Shown here piece by piece: positions 49,039 to 57,827 of a DNA stretch of 64,000 nucleotides. Position 1 is the first letter of the stretch. Each line of letters begins with the position of its first letter. The stretch comes from Streptomyces sp. NBRC 110035 (GTDB taxonomy: Bacteria; Actinomycetota; Actinomycetes; Streptomycetales; Streptomycetaceae). The notes under the pieces are model-generated. The model had not been told where the DNA came from. It saw nothing but the letters and a program-made list of their open reading frames with translations, and made no database searches. Position numbers and translations under genes: made by a program. The DNA is taken from NCBI RefSeq assembly GCF_000829695.1, contig NZ_BBNN01000030.1, positions 1 through 64,000 of the forward strand, given 5' to 3'.

Positions 49039-51687
49039 GTGACCGAGAACTCTCAGCAGCCGCAGCCGCCCACCTCCGAACTGCCGACCCAGTACGCGCC
49101 GGCCGACGTGGAGGGGCCGCTGTACGAGCGCTGGGTGGAGCGGGGCTACTTCGAGGCGGACGCGAAGAGCGACAAGCCCCCGTACACCGTCGTCATCCCC
49201 CCGCCGAACGTCACGGGCAGCCTGCACCTCGGGCACGCCTTCGAGCACACCCTCATCGACGCCCTGACCCGGCGCAAGCGCATGCAGGGCTTCGAGACGC
49301 TGTGGCAGCCCGGCATGGACCACGCCGGCATCGCCACGCAGAACGTCGTCGAGCGGGAACTCGGCAAGGAGGGCAAGTCCCGGCACGACCTCGGCCGGGA
49401 GGCCTTCGTCGAGCGGGTCTGGCAGTGGAAGGGCGAGTCCGGCGGCCAGATCTCCGGACAGATGCGCCGCCTCGGCGACGGCGTCGCCTGGTCGCGCGAG
49501 CGCTTCACCATGGACGAGGGACTGTCCCAGGCCGTCCAGACCATCTTCAAGCGGCTCTACGACGACGAGCTGATCTACCGCGCCGAGCGGATCATCAACT
49601 GGTGCCCGCGCTGTCTGACCGCGATCTCCGACATCGAGGTCGGGTACCAGGACGACGACGGCGAACTCGTCTCCATGACGTACGGCGACGGGGACGACAC
49701 CATCGTCGTCGCCACCACCCGCGCCGAGACGATGCTCGGCGACACGGCCGTCGCCGTCCACCCCGGGGACGAGCGGTACCAGCACCTGATCGGCAAGCTC
49801 ATCAGGCTGCCGCTGACCGACCGCTCCATCCCGGTCGTCGCCGACGAGCACGTCGACCCCGAGTTCGGCACCGGCGCCGTCAAGGTGACCCCGGCGCACG
49901 ACCCGAACGACTTCGAGATCGGCCGCCGCCACGACCTGCCGTCCCTCACCGTGATGGACGAGCACGCCGTCATCACCGTCCACGGCCCCTTCCAGGGCCT
50001 GGACCGGCTCGAGGCCCGCTCCGCCATCGTCGCCGCGCTGCGCGCCGAGGGCCGGATCGTCGCCGAGAAGCGGCCGTACGTCCACAGCGTCGGCCACTGC
50101 TCGCGGTGCAGGACCACCGTCGAGCCGCGCCTGTCCATGCAGTGGTGGGTCAAGGTCGGCCCGCTGGCCAAGGCTGCGGGCGACGCCGTCCGCGACGGCC
50201 GGGTCGCCATCCACCCGCAGGAGATGGAGAAGCGGTACTTCGACTGGGTCGACAACCTCCACGACTGGTGCATCTCGCGCCAGCTGTGGTGGGGCCACCG
50301 GATCCCCGTCTGGTACGGGCCCGACGGCGAGGTCGTCTGCGTCGGCCCCGACGACGAGGCACCGAGCGGCGAGGGCTGGCACCAGGACACCGACGTCCTC
50401 GACACCTGGTTCTCCTCCGGCCTGTGGCCCTTCTCGACGCTGGGCTGGCCCGAACAGACCGAATCGCTCGCGAAGTTCTACCCGAACTCCGTCCTGGTCA
50501 CCGGCTACGACATCCTCTTCTTCTGGGTCGCCCGGATGATGATGTTCGGCCTGTACGCGATGGACGGCACCCCGCCGTTCCACACCATCGCCCTGCACGG
50601 CATGGTCCGCGACCAGTTCGGCAAGAAGATGTCGAAGTCCTTCGGCAACACGGTCAACCCGCTGGACTGGATGGACAAGTACGGTTCCGACGCCCTCCGC
50701 TTCACCCTCGCGCGCGGCGCCAACCCGGGCACCGACGTGCCGATCGGCGAGGACTGGGTCCAGGGCTCCCGCAACTTCGCCAACAAGATCTGGAACGCGA
50801 CCCGCTTCGCGCTGATGAACGGCGCCACGGTCGACGGCCCGCTGCCGGACGCGTCGAAGCTGTCGCCGACCGACCGCTGGATCCTCTCCCGGCTCAACAC
50901 GGTGGTCGCCGAGGTCGACGCGTTCTACGACGACTTCCAGTTCGCCAAGCTGTCCGACGCGCTGTTCCACTTCGCGTGGGACGAGGTCTTCGACTGGTAC
51001 GTCGAGCTGTCCAAGACGACGTTCCAGGCGGGCGGGGAGCCGGCCGAGGTCGGCAAGCGCGTCCTCGGTGAGGTCCTCGACGTCACGCTGCGGCTGCTGC
51101 ACCCCGTGGTCCCGTTCGTCACCGAGACGCTGTGGACGACGCTGACCGGCGGCGAGTCGGTCGTCGTCGCCGACTGGCCGCAGGCCGTGTCCGTTCCCGG
51201 TGCCGACGCACCGGGCGGCTTCCGGGATGCCGACGCCGAGCGGGAGATCGCGACCCTCCAGTCCGTCATCACCGAGGTCCGCCGCTTCCGCGCCGACCAG
51301 GGCCTGCAGCCCGGCCAGCGGGTCCCGGCCCGGCTGTCCCTCGACGGCTCGGCGCTCGCCCCGCACGAGGCGGCGATCCGGCAGCTGCTGCGTCTCCAGC
51401 CGGAGGGCGACGCGTTCACCGCGACGGCGGCCCTGCCGGTGGCGGGCGTCGAGGTCGCCCTGGACCTGTCCGGGGTGATCGACTTCGAGGCCGAGCGCAA
51501 GCGCCTCACCAAGGACCTCGCGGCCGCACAGAAGGAACGGCAGCAGGCACAGGCCAAGCTGGGCAACGAGGCGTTCCTGGCGAAGGCCCCCGACCACGTG
51601 GTCGACAAGATCCGTGCGCGGCTGGCCAAGGCGGACGAGGACATCACCCGCATCGGGGCCCAGCTGGAGCGGCTCCCGCAGGCGTAG
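49039..51687 (+). CDS. valS: Valyl-tRNA synthetase
   Basis: 882 residues from GTG 49039. Class I aminoacyl-tRNA synthetase. Signature HLGH in PPPNVTGSLHLGHAFEHTL near residue 65, the CP1 editing domain with TRAETMLGDTAVAVHPG, zinc-type CxxC pairs (WCPRCLTAI; HCSRCRTTVE), KMSKS in GKKMSKSFGNTVNPLDW near residue 535, the anticodon-binding helices, and the C-terminal coiled-coil arm (EAERKRLTKDLAAAQKERQQ). Full length and intact. Likely leaderless. Followed by an IS relic and folC. Confidence 0.97.
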   Translation: MTENSQQPQPPTSELPTQYAPADVEGPLYERWVERGYFEADAKSDKPPYTVVIPPPNVTGSLHLGHAFEHTLIDALTRRKRMQGFETLWQPGMDHAGIATQNVVERELGKEGKSRHDLGREAFVERVWQWKGESGGQISGQMRRLGDGVAWSRERFTMDEGLSQAVQTIFKRLYDDELIYRAERIINWCPRCLTAISDIEVGYQDDDGELVSMTYGDGDDTIVVATTRAETMLGDTAVAVHPGDERYQHLIGKLIRLPLTDRSIPVVADEHVDPEFGTGAVKVTPAHDPNDFEIGRRHDLPSLTVMDEHAVITVHGPFQGLDRLEARSAIVAALRAEGRIVAEKRPYVHSVGHCSRCRTTVEPRLSMQWWVKVGPLAKAAGDAVRDGRVAIHPQEMEKRYFDWVDNLHDWCISRQLWWGHRIPVWYGPDGEVVCVGPDDEAPSGEGWHQDTDVLDTWFSSGLWPFSTLGWPEQTESLAKFYPNSVLVTGYDILFFWVARMMMFGLYAMDGTPPFHTIALHGMVRDQFGKKMSKSFGNTVNPLDWMDKYGSDALRFTLARGANPGTDVPIGEDWVQGSRNFANKIWNATRFALMNGATVDGPLPDASKLSPTDRWILSRLNTVVAEVDAFYDDFQFAKLSDALFHFAWDEVFDWYVELSKTTFQAGGEPAEVGKRVLGEVLDVTLRLLHPVVPFVTETLWTTLTGGESVVVADWPQAVSVPGADAPGGFRDADAEREIATLQSVITEVRRFRADQGLQPGQRVPARLSLDGSALAPHEAAIRQLLRLQPEGDAFTATAALPVAGVEVALDLSGVIDFEAERKRLTKDLAAAQKERQQAQAKLGNEAFLAKAPDHVVDKIRARLAKADEDITRIGAQLERLPQA

Positions 51688-51763
51688 CCCCAGCCGTCCC
51701 CCGTCCTCGAAAGCCCCCGGAGCCCGAGCGGGATGCCGTTGGTCGGTTCGGGCCGGGGTGCTT

Positions 51764-51788
51764 CGCCCCGCCGCTGTGCGGCGGGGCG
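51764..51788 (+). terminator. Hairpin downstream of valS
   Basis: CGCCCCGCCGC, TGT loop, GCGGCGGGGCG; an 11-bp perfect stem. Confidence 0.55.
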
Positions 51789-51795
51789 GAGTGCT

Positions 51796-51905
51796 GCCAG
51801 GGGGCCGGGGTGGGTGCCACTGCATGCCGGCCGCTCCGTCCGGGCAGGTCACCTGCTGGTTGTCCCAGCCGATGGTGGAGGCGTCCTGCCCGTGAGTGGC
51901 GTCAC
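51796..51905 (-). pseudogene. Short relic of an IS1182-type transposase
   Basis: In the 328-base gap between valS and folC the minus strand reads DASTIGWDNQQVTCPDGAAG then MQWHPPRP, which matches the zinc-ribbon region of IS1182-family transposases (xxWDxxxVTCPxGxxSxxW). Only about 35 codons remain, with no inverted repeats seen. The remaining gap holds the valS terminator and the folC promoter. Confidence 0.45.
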
Positions 51906-52003
51906 TGCGGGCAGGGGGGACGGTCACGGATTCGTCGACCGACAGCGTCCCCGAGCGGCTCCGGGGGCTTTCGGCTGCCGTGGGAGGGATGCGGGCGGAT
52001 ACG

Positions 52004-52015
52004 TAGACTGGCCCC
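52004..52015 (+). promoter_or_regulatory. -10 element of a probable leaderless folC start
   Basis: TAGACT followed by GGCCCC and GTG 52016; no ribosome-binding site in the gap. Confidence 0.5.
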
Positions 52016-53566
52016 GTGAGCGACCTCCCCCCGAACGGCAACCACGACGACCACGACGACCGGCCGGACCCCCTCCGCCCCCTCGACTCCCCCGACCCCT
52101 TCGAGGAGATCATCGAGGCCGAGACGCACCGGGACCCCGACCTCGCGGTGATCGAGGCCGGCAGCCGCACCCTGCGCACACAGGGCGGCGCGCCCGAGCC
52201 CGGCGTGCCCGTGCGGCCGGCGGACCCCGAGGTCGACAAGGCGCTGCGGGAGGTCGAGGGGGAACTGGCGACCCGCTGGGGCGAGACCAAGCTGGAGCCC
52301 TCCCTGACCCGGGTCGCCGCGCTGATGGACGTCCTGGGCGAGCCGCAGCGCGCGTACCCGTCGATCCACATCACCGGCACCAACGGCAAGACGTCCACCG
52401 CCCGCATGATCGAGGCCCTGCTCGGCGCCTTCGAACTGCGGACCGGGCGCTACACCTCGCCGCACGTCCAGTCGGTCACCGAGCGGATCAGCCTCGACGG
52501 CGCACCGGTCTCCGCCGAGCGGTTCGTGGAGACGTACCGGGACGTCGCGCCGTACGTCGGGATGGTCGACGCACAGCAGGAGCACCGGCTGTCCTTCTTC
52601 GAGGTGCTCACCGGCATGGCGTACGCCGCCTTCGCCGACGCGCCGGTGGACGCGGCCGTCGTCGAGGTCGGCATGGGCGGCAGCTGGGACGCCACCAACG
52701 TGATCGACGCCGGGGTCGCCGTGGTGATGCCGATCGACCTCGACCACACCGACCGGCTCGGCACCACGCCCGCCGAGATCGCCACCGAGAAGGCCGGCAT
52801 CATCAAGCCGGACGCGACGGTGATCATGGCCCAGCAGCCGGTCGACGCGGCCCAGGTGCTGCTGAAGAAGGCCGTCGAGGCCGACGCGACCGTGGCCCGG
52901 GAGGGACTGGAGTTCGGGGTCGTCGCCCGGCAGGTCGCCGTCGGCGGCCAGCAGCTGACCCTGCGCGGCCTGGGCGGCGAGTACCCCGAGGTGTACCTGC
53001 CGCTGCACGGCGCCCACCAGGCGCACAACGCCGCCGTGGCGCTCGCCGCCGTGGAGGCGTTCTTCGGCGTCGGCGCCCAGCGCGCCGAGCCGCTGGACAT
53101 CGACACCGTCCGCAAGGCCTTCGCCGCCGTCGCCTCACCGGGCCGGCTGGAGGTCGTACGCCGGTCGCCCGCCGTCGTGCTGGACGCCGCCCACAACCCG
53201 GCGGGCGCGCGGGCCGCGGCCGGGGCGATCGGGGAGGCGTTCCAGTTCAGCCGGCTCATCGGCGTGGTCGGCGCGAGCGGCGACAAGAACGTGCGCGGGC
53301 TGCTGGAGGCCTTCGAACCGGTCTTCGCCGAGGTCGTCGTCACACAGAACTCCAGCCACCGCGCGATGGACGTCGACGAACTGGCCGGGATCGCCGTCGA
53401 GGTGTTCGGCGAGGACCGCGTCCAGGTCGAACCCCGGCTGCCCGACGCGCTGGAGGCGGCGATCACGCTCGCCGAGGAGGAGGGCGAGTTCACCGGCGCC
53501 GGTGTGCTCGTCACCGGTTCCGTCATCACCGTCGGCGAGGCCCGACTGCTTCTGGGGAAGGGCTGA
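52016..53566 (+). CDS. folC: Folylpolyglutamate synthase / dihydrofolate synthase
   Basis: 516 residues from GTG 52016, probably leaderless. Adds glutamate to folates; Mur-ligase fold. P-loop SIHITGTNGKTSTARMIEAL near residue 120, RYTSPHVQSVTERI with the folate-site His, EVGMGGSWDATNVID, the carbamylated-Lys region EKAGIIKPDA near residue 260, and C-terminal VLDAAHNPAGARA. The N-terminus carries an acidic extension of about 70 residues (NGNHDDHDDRPDPLRPLD) typical of Streptomyces. It is translated just before a DUF4233 membrane protein (6-base gap) and then ndk, a conserved order. Confidence 0.94.
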   Translation: MSDLPPNGNHDDHDDRPDPLRPLDSPDPFEEIIEAETHRDPDLAVIEAGSRTLRTQGGAPEPGVPVRPADPEVDKALREVEGELATRWGETKLEPSLTRVAALMDVLGEPQRAYPSIHITGTNGKTSTARMIEALLGAFELRTGRYTSPHVQSVTERISLDGAPVSAERFVETYRDVAPYVGMVDAQQEHRLSFFEVLTGMAYAAFADAPVDAAVVEVGMGGSWDATNVIDAGVAVVMPIDLDHTDRLGTTPAEIATEKAGIIKPDATVIMAQQPVDAAQVLLKKAVEADATVAREGLEFGVVARQVAVGGQQLTLRGLGGEYPEVYLPLHGAHQAHNAAVALAAVEAFFGVGAQRAEPLDIDTVRKAFAAVASPGRLEVVRRSPAVVLDAAHNPAGARAAAGAIGEAFQFSRLIGVVGASGDKNVRGLLEAFEPVFAEVVVTQNSSHRAMDVDELAGIAVEVFGEDRVQVEPRLPDALEAAITLAEEEGEFTGAGVLVTGSVITVGEARLLLGKG

Positions 53567-53572
53567 GACACC

Positions 53573-53923
53573 GTGCGTACACTCTGCGCGTCGACCCTGA
53601 TCGGCGAGTTCTTCGTCATCGGTTTCGCCGGACTGGTCGCGATGAAGGACCCGGACCTGGCGACCGGCACGGTGTGGACGGTCTGCGGCATCGCCATGTT
53701 CCTGTCCGTGGCACTGTGCGGGGTGATCACCCGGCCCGGCGGCGTCGCCCTCGGCTGGGCCCTGCAGATCCTGCTGATCGCCTCCGGCGTCTTCGTCCCG
53801 ATGATGTTCCTCCTGGGCGTGATGTTCGCGGTGCTGTGGTGGGCCTCGGTGCATTTCGGGCGGAAGGTGGACGAGGCGAAGGCCCGGTTCGCCACCCGGG
53901 CCGAGCAGCCTGACGCTGTGTGA
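53573..53923 (+). CDS. DUF4233 membrane protein
   Basis: 116 residues from GTG 53573, 6 bases after folC. Four hydrophobic helices: LIGEFFVIGFAGLVAM, TVWTVCGIAMFLSVALCGVI, VALGWALQILLIASGVFVPM, MFLLGVMFAVLWWASVHFG. This family is found almost only next to folC in actinobacteria; the job is unknown. The shared strand and tiny gap indicate one operon. The C-terminal tail is charged (KVDEAKARFATRAE). Confidence 0.88.
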   Translation: MRTLCASTLIGEFFVIGFAGLVAMKDPDLATGTVWTVCGIAMFLSVALCGVITRPGGVALGWALQILLIASGVFVPMMFLLGVMFAVLWWASVHFGRKVDEAKARFATRAEQPDAV

Positions 53924-53993
53924 CAGGTGTGGAGTCCCGCCCGGTAACCTTCACGAAACCCCGCACCACCCTTGATGCATAAGGAGCTCCGCC

Positions 53994-54407
53994 GTGACCC
54001 AGCGCACCCTCGTCCTCCTCAAGCCCGACGCCGTCCGGCGCGGCCTGACCGGCGAGATCATCAGCCGCATCGAGCGCAAGGCCGGCTGGCGGCTCACCGC
54101 GCTGGAGCAGCGGACCCTGGACCGCGCCACGCTGGAGCAGCACTACGCGGAGCACGTCGGCCGCCCGTTCTACGAGCCGCTGATGGAGTTCATGGCCTCC
54201 GGCCCGGTCGTGGCGATGATCGTCGAGGGTGAGCGGGTCATCGAGGGCGTGCGTCAACTGGCCGGTCCGACCGACCCGGTCGCCGCGGCCCCGGGTTCGA
54301 TCCGCGGGGACTTCGGCGTCATCGTCCGGGAGAACCTGATCCACGCCTCCGACTCCGAGGAGTCCGCGGAGCGCGAGGTGAAGATCTTCTTCCCGGGCCG
54401 CGCCTGA
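53994..54407 (+). CDS. ndk: Nucleoside diphosphate kinase
   Basis: 137 residues from GTG 53994, with AAGGAG upstream. Moves the terminal phosphate between nucleoside di- and triphosphates. The N-terminal TLVLLKPDAVRRGLTGEIIS has the conserved KPD; the active-site His is in NLIHASDSEESAEREV near residue 117, preceded by GSIRGDFG. Normal length for the family. It is the last gene before the mre cluster; a 498-base gap follows. Confidence 0.97.
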   Translation: MTQRTLVLLKPDAVRRGLTGEIISRIERKAGWRLTALEQRTLDRATLEQHYAEHVGRPFYEPLMEFMASGPVVAMIVEGERVIEGVRQLAGPTDPVAAAPGSIRGDFGVIVRENLIHASDSEESAEREVKIFFPGRA

Positions 54408-54510
54408 CGTCCACGGGCAACACCGCCCGCACCGGCCGCGCGTGACGCCTCCACGGGTGCGGGCCGTGCCGGTCGATCGCCCGTATGGCCGTACGTGGAG
54501 CAACCGTCGT

Positions 54511-54535
54511 GCACGACGAACGCGCACGACGAACG
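54511..54535 (+). repeat. Pair of 12-bp direct repeats upstream of mreB
   Basis: GCACGACGAACG at 54511-54522 and 54524-54535, 13 bases apart, bounded by GTGCAC on both sides (54509 and 54535 onwards). Confidence 0.55.
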
Positions 54536-54676
54536 TGCACACCGCGCACCACGGTGGTGGACGGCACGCAGCGGGTCAGGTGTGCCGGGGCCGTACCCGA
54601 AGATCACCCGCCAAGACCGCGCATAACAATCACGTAGCGGCCGTGGGCTGCGGTTTTGGCCGCCTGACGACGGTCT

Positions 54677-54698
54677 GGGGGCTTTGCCCCCGGGCCTT
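54677..54698 (+). terminator. GGGGGC-TTT-GCCCCC hairpin followed by a T-tract
   Basis: A 6-bp stem at 54677-54691 then GGGCCTTTT; a common Streptomyces intergenic terminator form. Confidence 0.5.
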
Positions 54699-54905
54699 TT
54701 CGACATGCGGACGGCATTCGGGGGAACGACTGCCCCCGACGGCCCGTCTCCACGAGCAACGGGACCCGCCATCCGATGACAATGGCGAAGACCCTCGCGC
54801 CGTGTTCGCGAAGGCGCGTCTACGATGGAACCCTTCGCGTCACCGCACCCACCTCGCCTACCTGAAAAGCCCTCAAAAGCCAGTGGGAAGGCCAGACGAA
54901 TCCTG

Positions 54906-55937
54906 ATGGGGAACTCAATGTCGTTCATCGGCCGTGACATGGCTGTCGACCTCGGGACCGCCAACACGCTGGTGTACGTCAGAGGCCGCGGGATCGTACT
55001 CAATGAGCCGTCCGTCGTCGCGATCAACACCAACACCGGTGGCATCCTCGCGGTCGGGGCCGAAGCGAAGAAGATGATCGGGCGCACCCCCGGCAACATC
55101 GTGGCCGTCCGCCCCCTGAAGGACGGCGTCATCGCCGACTTCGAGATCACCGAGCGGATGCTCCGCTACTTCATCCTGAAGATCCACAAGCGGCGGTATC
55201 TGGCCCGTCCGCGGGTCGTCGTCTGTGTCCCCTCGGGCATCACGGGGGTGGAGCGCCGTGCCGTCATCGAGGCGTCGTCCCAGGCCGGCGCCCGCCAGGT
55301 GCACATCATCGAGGAGCCCATGGCCGCGGCCATCGGCTCCGGCCTGCCGGTCCACGAGGCCACGGGCAACATGGTGGTGGACATCGGCGGCGGCACCACG
55401 GAGGTCGCGGTCATCTCCCTCGGCGGCATCGTCACCGCCCAGTCCATCCGGGTCGCGGGCGACGAACTGGACAACGCGATCATCCAGCACATCAAGAAGG
55501 AGTACTCCCTCCTGCTGGGTGAGCGCTCGGCCGAGCAGATCAAGATCACGATCGGTTCTGCGTACGACCTGGACTCCGACGAACACACCGAGATCCGCGG
55601 CCGGGACCTGGTCTCCGGGCTGCCCAAGACCGTGGTCATCTCCGCCGGCGAGGTCCGCAAGGCGATCGAGGAGCCCGTCAACGCGATCGTGGACGCCGTC
55701 AAGACCACCCTCGACAAGTGCCCGCCGGAACTGTCCGGCGACATCATGGACCGGGGCATCGTGCTGACCGGTGGCGGCGCCCTGCTGCGCGGTCTGGACG
55801 AGCGGCTGCGCCGGGAGACGGGCATGCCCATCCACATCGCCGAGGACCCGCTGGACAGCGTGGCGCTCGGTTCCGGAAAGTGCGTCGAGGAGTTCGAGGC
55901 GCTCCAGCAGGTGCTGGACGCCCAGCCGCGCAGATGA
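54906..55937 (+). CDS. mreB: Actin-like rod-shape protein MreB
   Basis: 343 residues from ATG 54906 (ATG 54918 with GGGGAA upstream is an alternative). Forms actin-like filaments; in Streptomyces it acts in spore-wall and lateral-wall strengthening. Motifs: phosphate-1 DMAVDLGTANTLVYVRGRGI, connect RPLKDGVIADFEITERMLRY, phosphate-2 NMVVDIGGGTTEVAVISLGG near residue 158, adenosine site IVLTGGGALLRGLDERL near residue 285. The stop is followed by a hairpin and then mreC. Confidence 0.97.
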   Translation: MGNSMSFIGRDMAVDLGTANTLVYVRGRGIVLNEPSVVAINTNTGGILAVGAEAKKMIGRTPGNIVAVRPLKDGVIADFEITERMLRYFILKIHKRRYLARPRVVVCVPSGITGVERRAVIEASSQAGARQVHIIEEPMAAAIGSGLPVHEATGNMVVDIGGGTTEVAVISLGGIVTAQSIRVAGDELDNAIIQHIKKEYSLLLGERSAEQIKITIGSAYDLDSDEHTEIRGRDLVSGLPKTVVISAGEVRKAIEEPVNAIVDAVKTTLDKCPPELSGDIMDRGIVLTGGGALLRGLDERLRRETGMPIHIAEDPLDSVALGSGKCVEEFEALQQVLDAQPRR

Positions 55938-55951
55938 CACGGCTCCTCGAT

Positions 55952-55987
55952 TCCGCCGTACGGGACGATCTCCTCTCGTACGGCGGA
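55952..55987 (+). terminator. Hairpin between mreB and mreC
   Basis: TCCGCCGTACG and CGTACGGCGGA, exact 11-bp stem with a 14-base loop; may attenuate rather than fully stop transcription into mreC. Confidence 0.55.
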
Positions 55988-56118
55988 TCGTTGATATGAA
56001 GACACCAGCTCCACCCATACTTTCCGACCGTTCCCGAAGGCTTCCGAAGGCTCGCGAAGACTTCTGACGACTTCCGTTCTCGCTACCCGTTTCGACGAGG
56101 AAGGCACGGCCGCCGCAC

Positions 56119-57060
56119 GTGAGGGACACACGAGAGAGCCGGCTGCTCCTGGTGCTGCTGATCACCACCGCTTTCGCACTGATCACGGTGGACATCCGCG
56201 GCGGAGAGGATTCACCGGTCGACGGTGCCCGGCAGGCCGCGGCCACGGTCTTCGGCCCGATCGAGAACGGGGTCTCCGGCGCGGTCGACCCGATCGGCAA
56301 CGCGGTCGCCGCGGTCCGTGACTCCGGCGACCGGCACGACCGGCTCGCCGAACTCGAGCGGGAGAACGCCGCGCTCAAGGCCGAACTCGGCAGCGACGAC
56401 CGCAACCGCAGCAGGGCCAAGCAGCTCGACACGATGCTGAAGGTCGCCGGCCAGGGCCAGTACGGCATCAAGGGAGCCCAGGTCATCGCCATAGGAGCGG
56501 CCCAGGGCTTCTCCTGGACGATCACCATCGACGTCGGCGCGGGCGACGGCATCGAGCGCGACATGACCGTCCTCAACGGCGACGGACTCGTCGGCCGGGT
56601 CACCACCGTCGGCCCGCACACCGCCACCGTGCTGCTCGCCAGCGACCCCGACTTCACCGTCGGCACCCGCATGGAGGCCGGCGACGAACTCGGCTTCGCC
56701 TCCGGCCAGGGCGACCGGCCCCTGCGCGTCGAACTCCTCAACGGCAAGGCAGAGATCAAGAAGGGCGACCGGCTGGTCACCTTCGGCTCCCAGGCCGACA
56801 AGCCGTTCGTGCCCGGCGTCCCCGTCGGCACCGTCTCCCGCGTCGACCCCTCCGGCGGTGACCTCACCCGCACCCTCTACGTCACGCCGTTCGTCAGCTT
56901 CACCAAGCTCGACATCGTCGGCGTCGTCGTCCAGGCCCCCGAGAAGGACCCGCGCGACACGGTGCTGCCCAAGAAGCCGAAGCCGGCGCCCACCCCGACC
57001 GTCACGGTGACCGTCACCCCGTCCGCCCCTGCCGACGGCCAGTACCAGCAAGAGCAGTAG
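56119..57060 (+). CDS. mreC: Rod-shape-determining protein MreC
   Basis: 313 residues from GTG 56119. A membrane-anchored scaffold outside the cell that links MreB to PBP2. One N-terminal helix (LLLVLLITTAFALITVDI), a coiled coil near residues 70-105 (RLAELERENAALKAELGSDD), then the double beta-barrel core (GQYGIKGAQVIAIGAAQGF, VGRVTTVGPHTATVLLASDP, RLVTFGSQADKPFVPGVPVG). The C-terminus is a Pro/Thr tail (PKPAPTPTVTVTVTPSAPAD). mreD starts 12 bases later. Confidence 0.95.
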   Translation: MRDTRESRLLLVLLITTAFALITVDIRGGEDSPVDGARQAAATVFGPIENGVSGAVDPIGNAVAAVRDSGDRHDRLAELERENAALKAELGSDDRNRSRAKQLDTMLKVAGQGQYGIKGAQVIAIGAAQGFSWTITIDVGAGDGIERDMTVLNGDGLVGRVTTVGPHTATVLLASDPDFTVGTRMEAGDELGFASGQGDRPLRVELLNGKAEIKKGDRLVTFGSQADKPFVPGVPVGTVSRVDPSGGDLTRTLYVTPFVSFTKLDIVGVVVQAPEKDPRDTVLPKKPKPAPTPTVTVTVTPSAPADGQYQQEQ

Positions 57061-57072
57061 GAGCTGTCACCC

Positions 57073-57738
57073 ATGCGCGTCAACCGGATCCTGCTCTCCA
57101 GCTCACTGATCGTCGTCGCCCTGGTGATCCAGGTGAGCGTCCTCGCCCGCCTCCACCTCCCGGGCGCCGTCCCCGACCTGCTCCTGCTCACCGTCCTCGG
57201 CCTCGCCCTGGTCTACGGCCACGTCGGCGGCTCCCTCATCGGCTTCGGCGCCGGACTCCTCGCCGACCTCGCACCGCCCGCCGACCACGCCGTCGGCCGC
57301 TACGCCCTCGTGCTGTGCGTCATCGGCTACCTCGCCGGACTGGTCAAGCCCGAGTCCGGCCAGGTGAGATCGGCGACCGGCCCCATGGCCGTGGTGGTCG
57401 CCGCCGCGGTCGGCTCCACCCTGCTCTACGCCGGCGTGGGCGCCCTCGTCGGTGACACCGCCGCCCGCCATGTCGGCCTCGGCGGACTGCTCTTCAGCGC
57501 CGCCCTGTACGACCTGCTGCTCGCCCCGTTCGTCGTCCCCGGCGTCATGGCCCTGGCCCGCCGGGCCGAGAACGACCCGCTCGCCGAGACCAGCTCCGCC
57601 AAGTCCGGTGACGTCGCCTCCGGCTGGAGCTCCGGCGGCACCGGGCTGCGCATCGGCGCCCAGCGGGGCCTTCGCGCGAAGGCGGCGCGGGCACGGGTGG
57701 CGCGGGCCGGCCGCATCAAGGGGGTCAAGCGCCTGTGA
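57073..57738 (+). CDS. mreD: Rod-shape-determining protein MreD
   Basis: 221 residues from ATG 57073, preceded by GTAGGAGCTG. An integral membrane protein with about five helices: ILLSSSLIVVALVIQVSVL, LLLLTVLGLALVYGHVGGS, GRYALVLCVIGYLAGLV, AVVVAAAVGSTLLYAGVGAL and LLFSAALYDLLLAPFVVPGV. The cytoplasmic C-terminal 50 residues are basic (RGLRAKAARARVARAGRIKG). Part of the elongasome with MreC, PBP2 and RodA. The next gene begins about 90 bases downstream. Confidence 0.93.
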   Translation: MRVNRILLSSSLIVVALVIQVSVLARLHLPGAVPDLLLLTVLGLALVYGHVGGSLIGFGAGLLADLAPPADHAVGRYALVLCVIGYLAGLVKPESGQVRSATGPMAVVVAAAVGSTLLYAGVGALVGDTAARHVGLGGLLFSAALYDLLLAPFVVPGVMALARRAENDPLAETSSAKSGDVASGWSSGGTGLRIGAQRGLRAKAARARVARAGRIKGVKRL

Positions 57739-57827
57739 CCCCGCACCACCCCACCGAGGGGGAGGACGCCGCGTGACCCTCGCCCACCCGTCTCCCGCCA
57801 CCACCCTCAACGGAATGGGCTGTGCCC

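Larger units (their letters stand above)
54408..54905. other. 498-base gap between ndk and mreB
   Basis: Holds no gene. It contains a 9-bp hairpin after ndk (54425-54433 with 54456-54464), a pair of 12-bp direct repeats (54511, 54524), a small hairpin with T-tract (54677-54691), and a -10-like TACGAT at 54821-54826, which could start the mreB transcript about 80 bases upstream of the gene. Confidence 0.5.
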
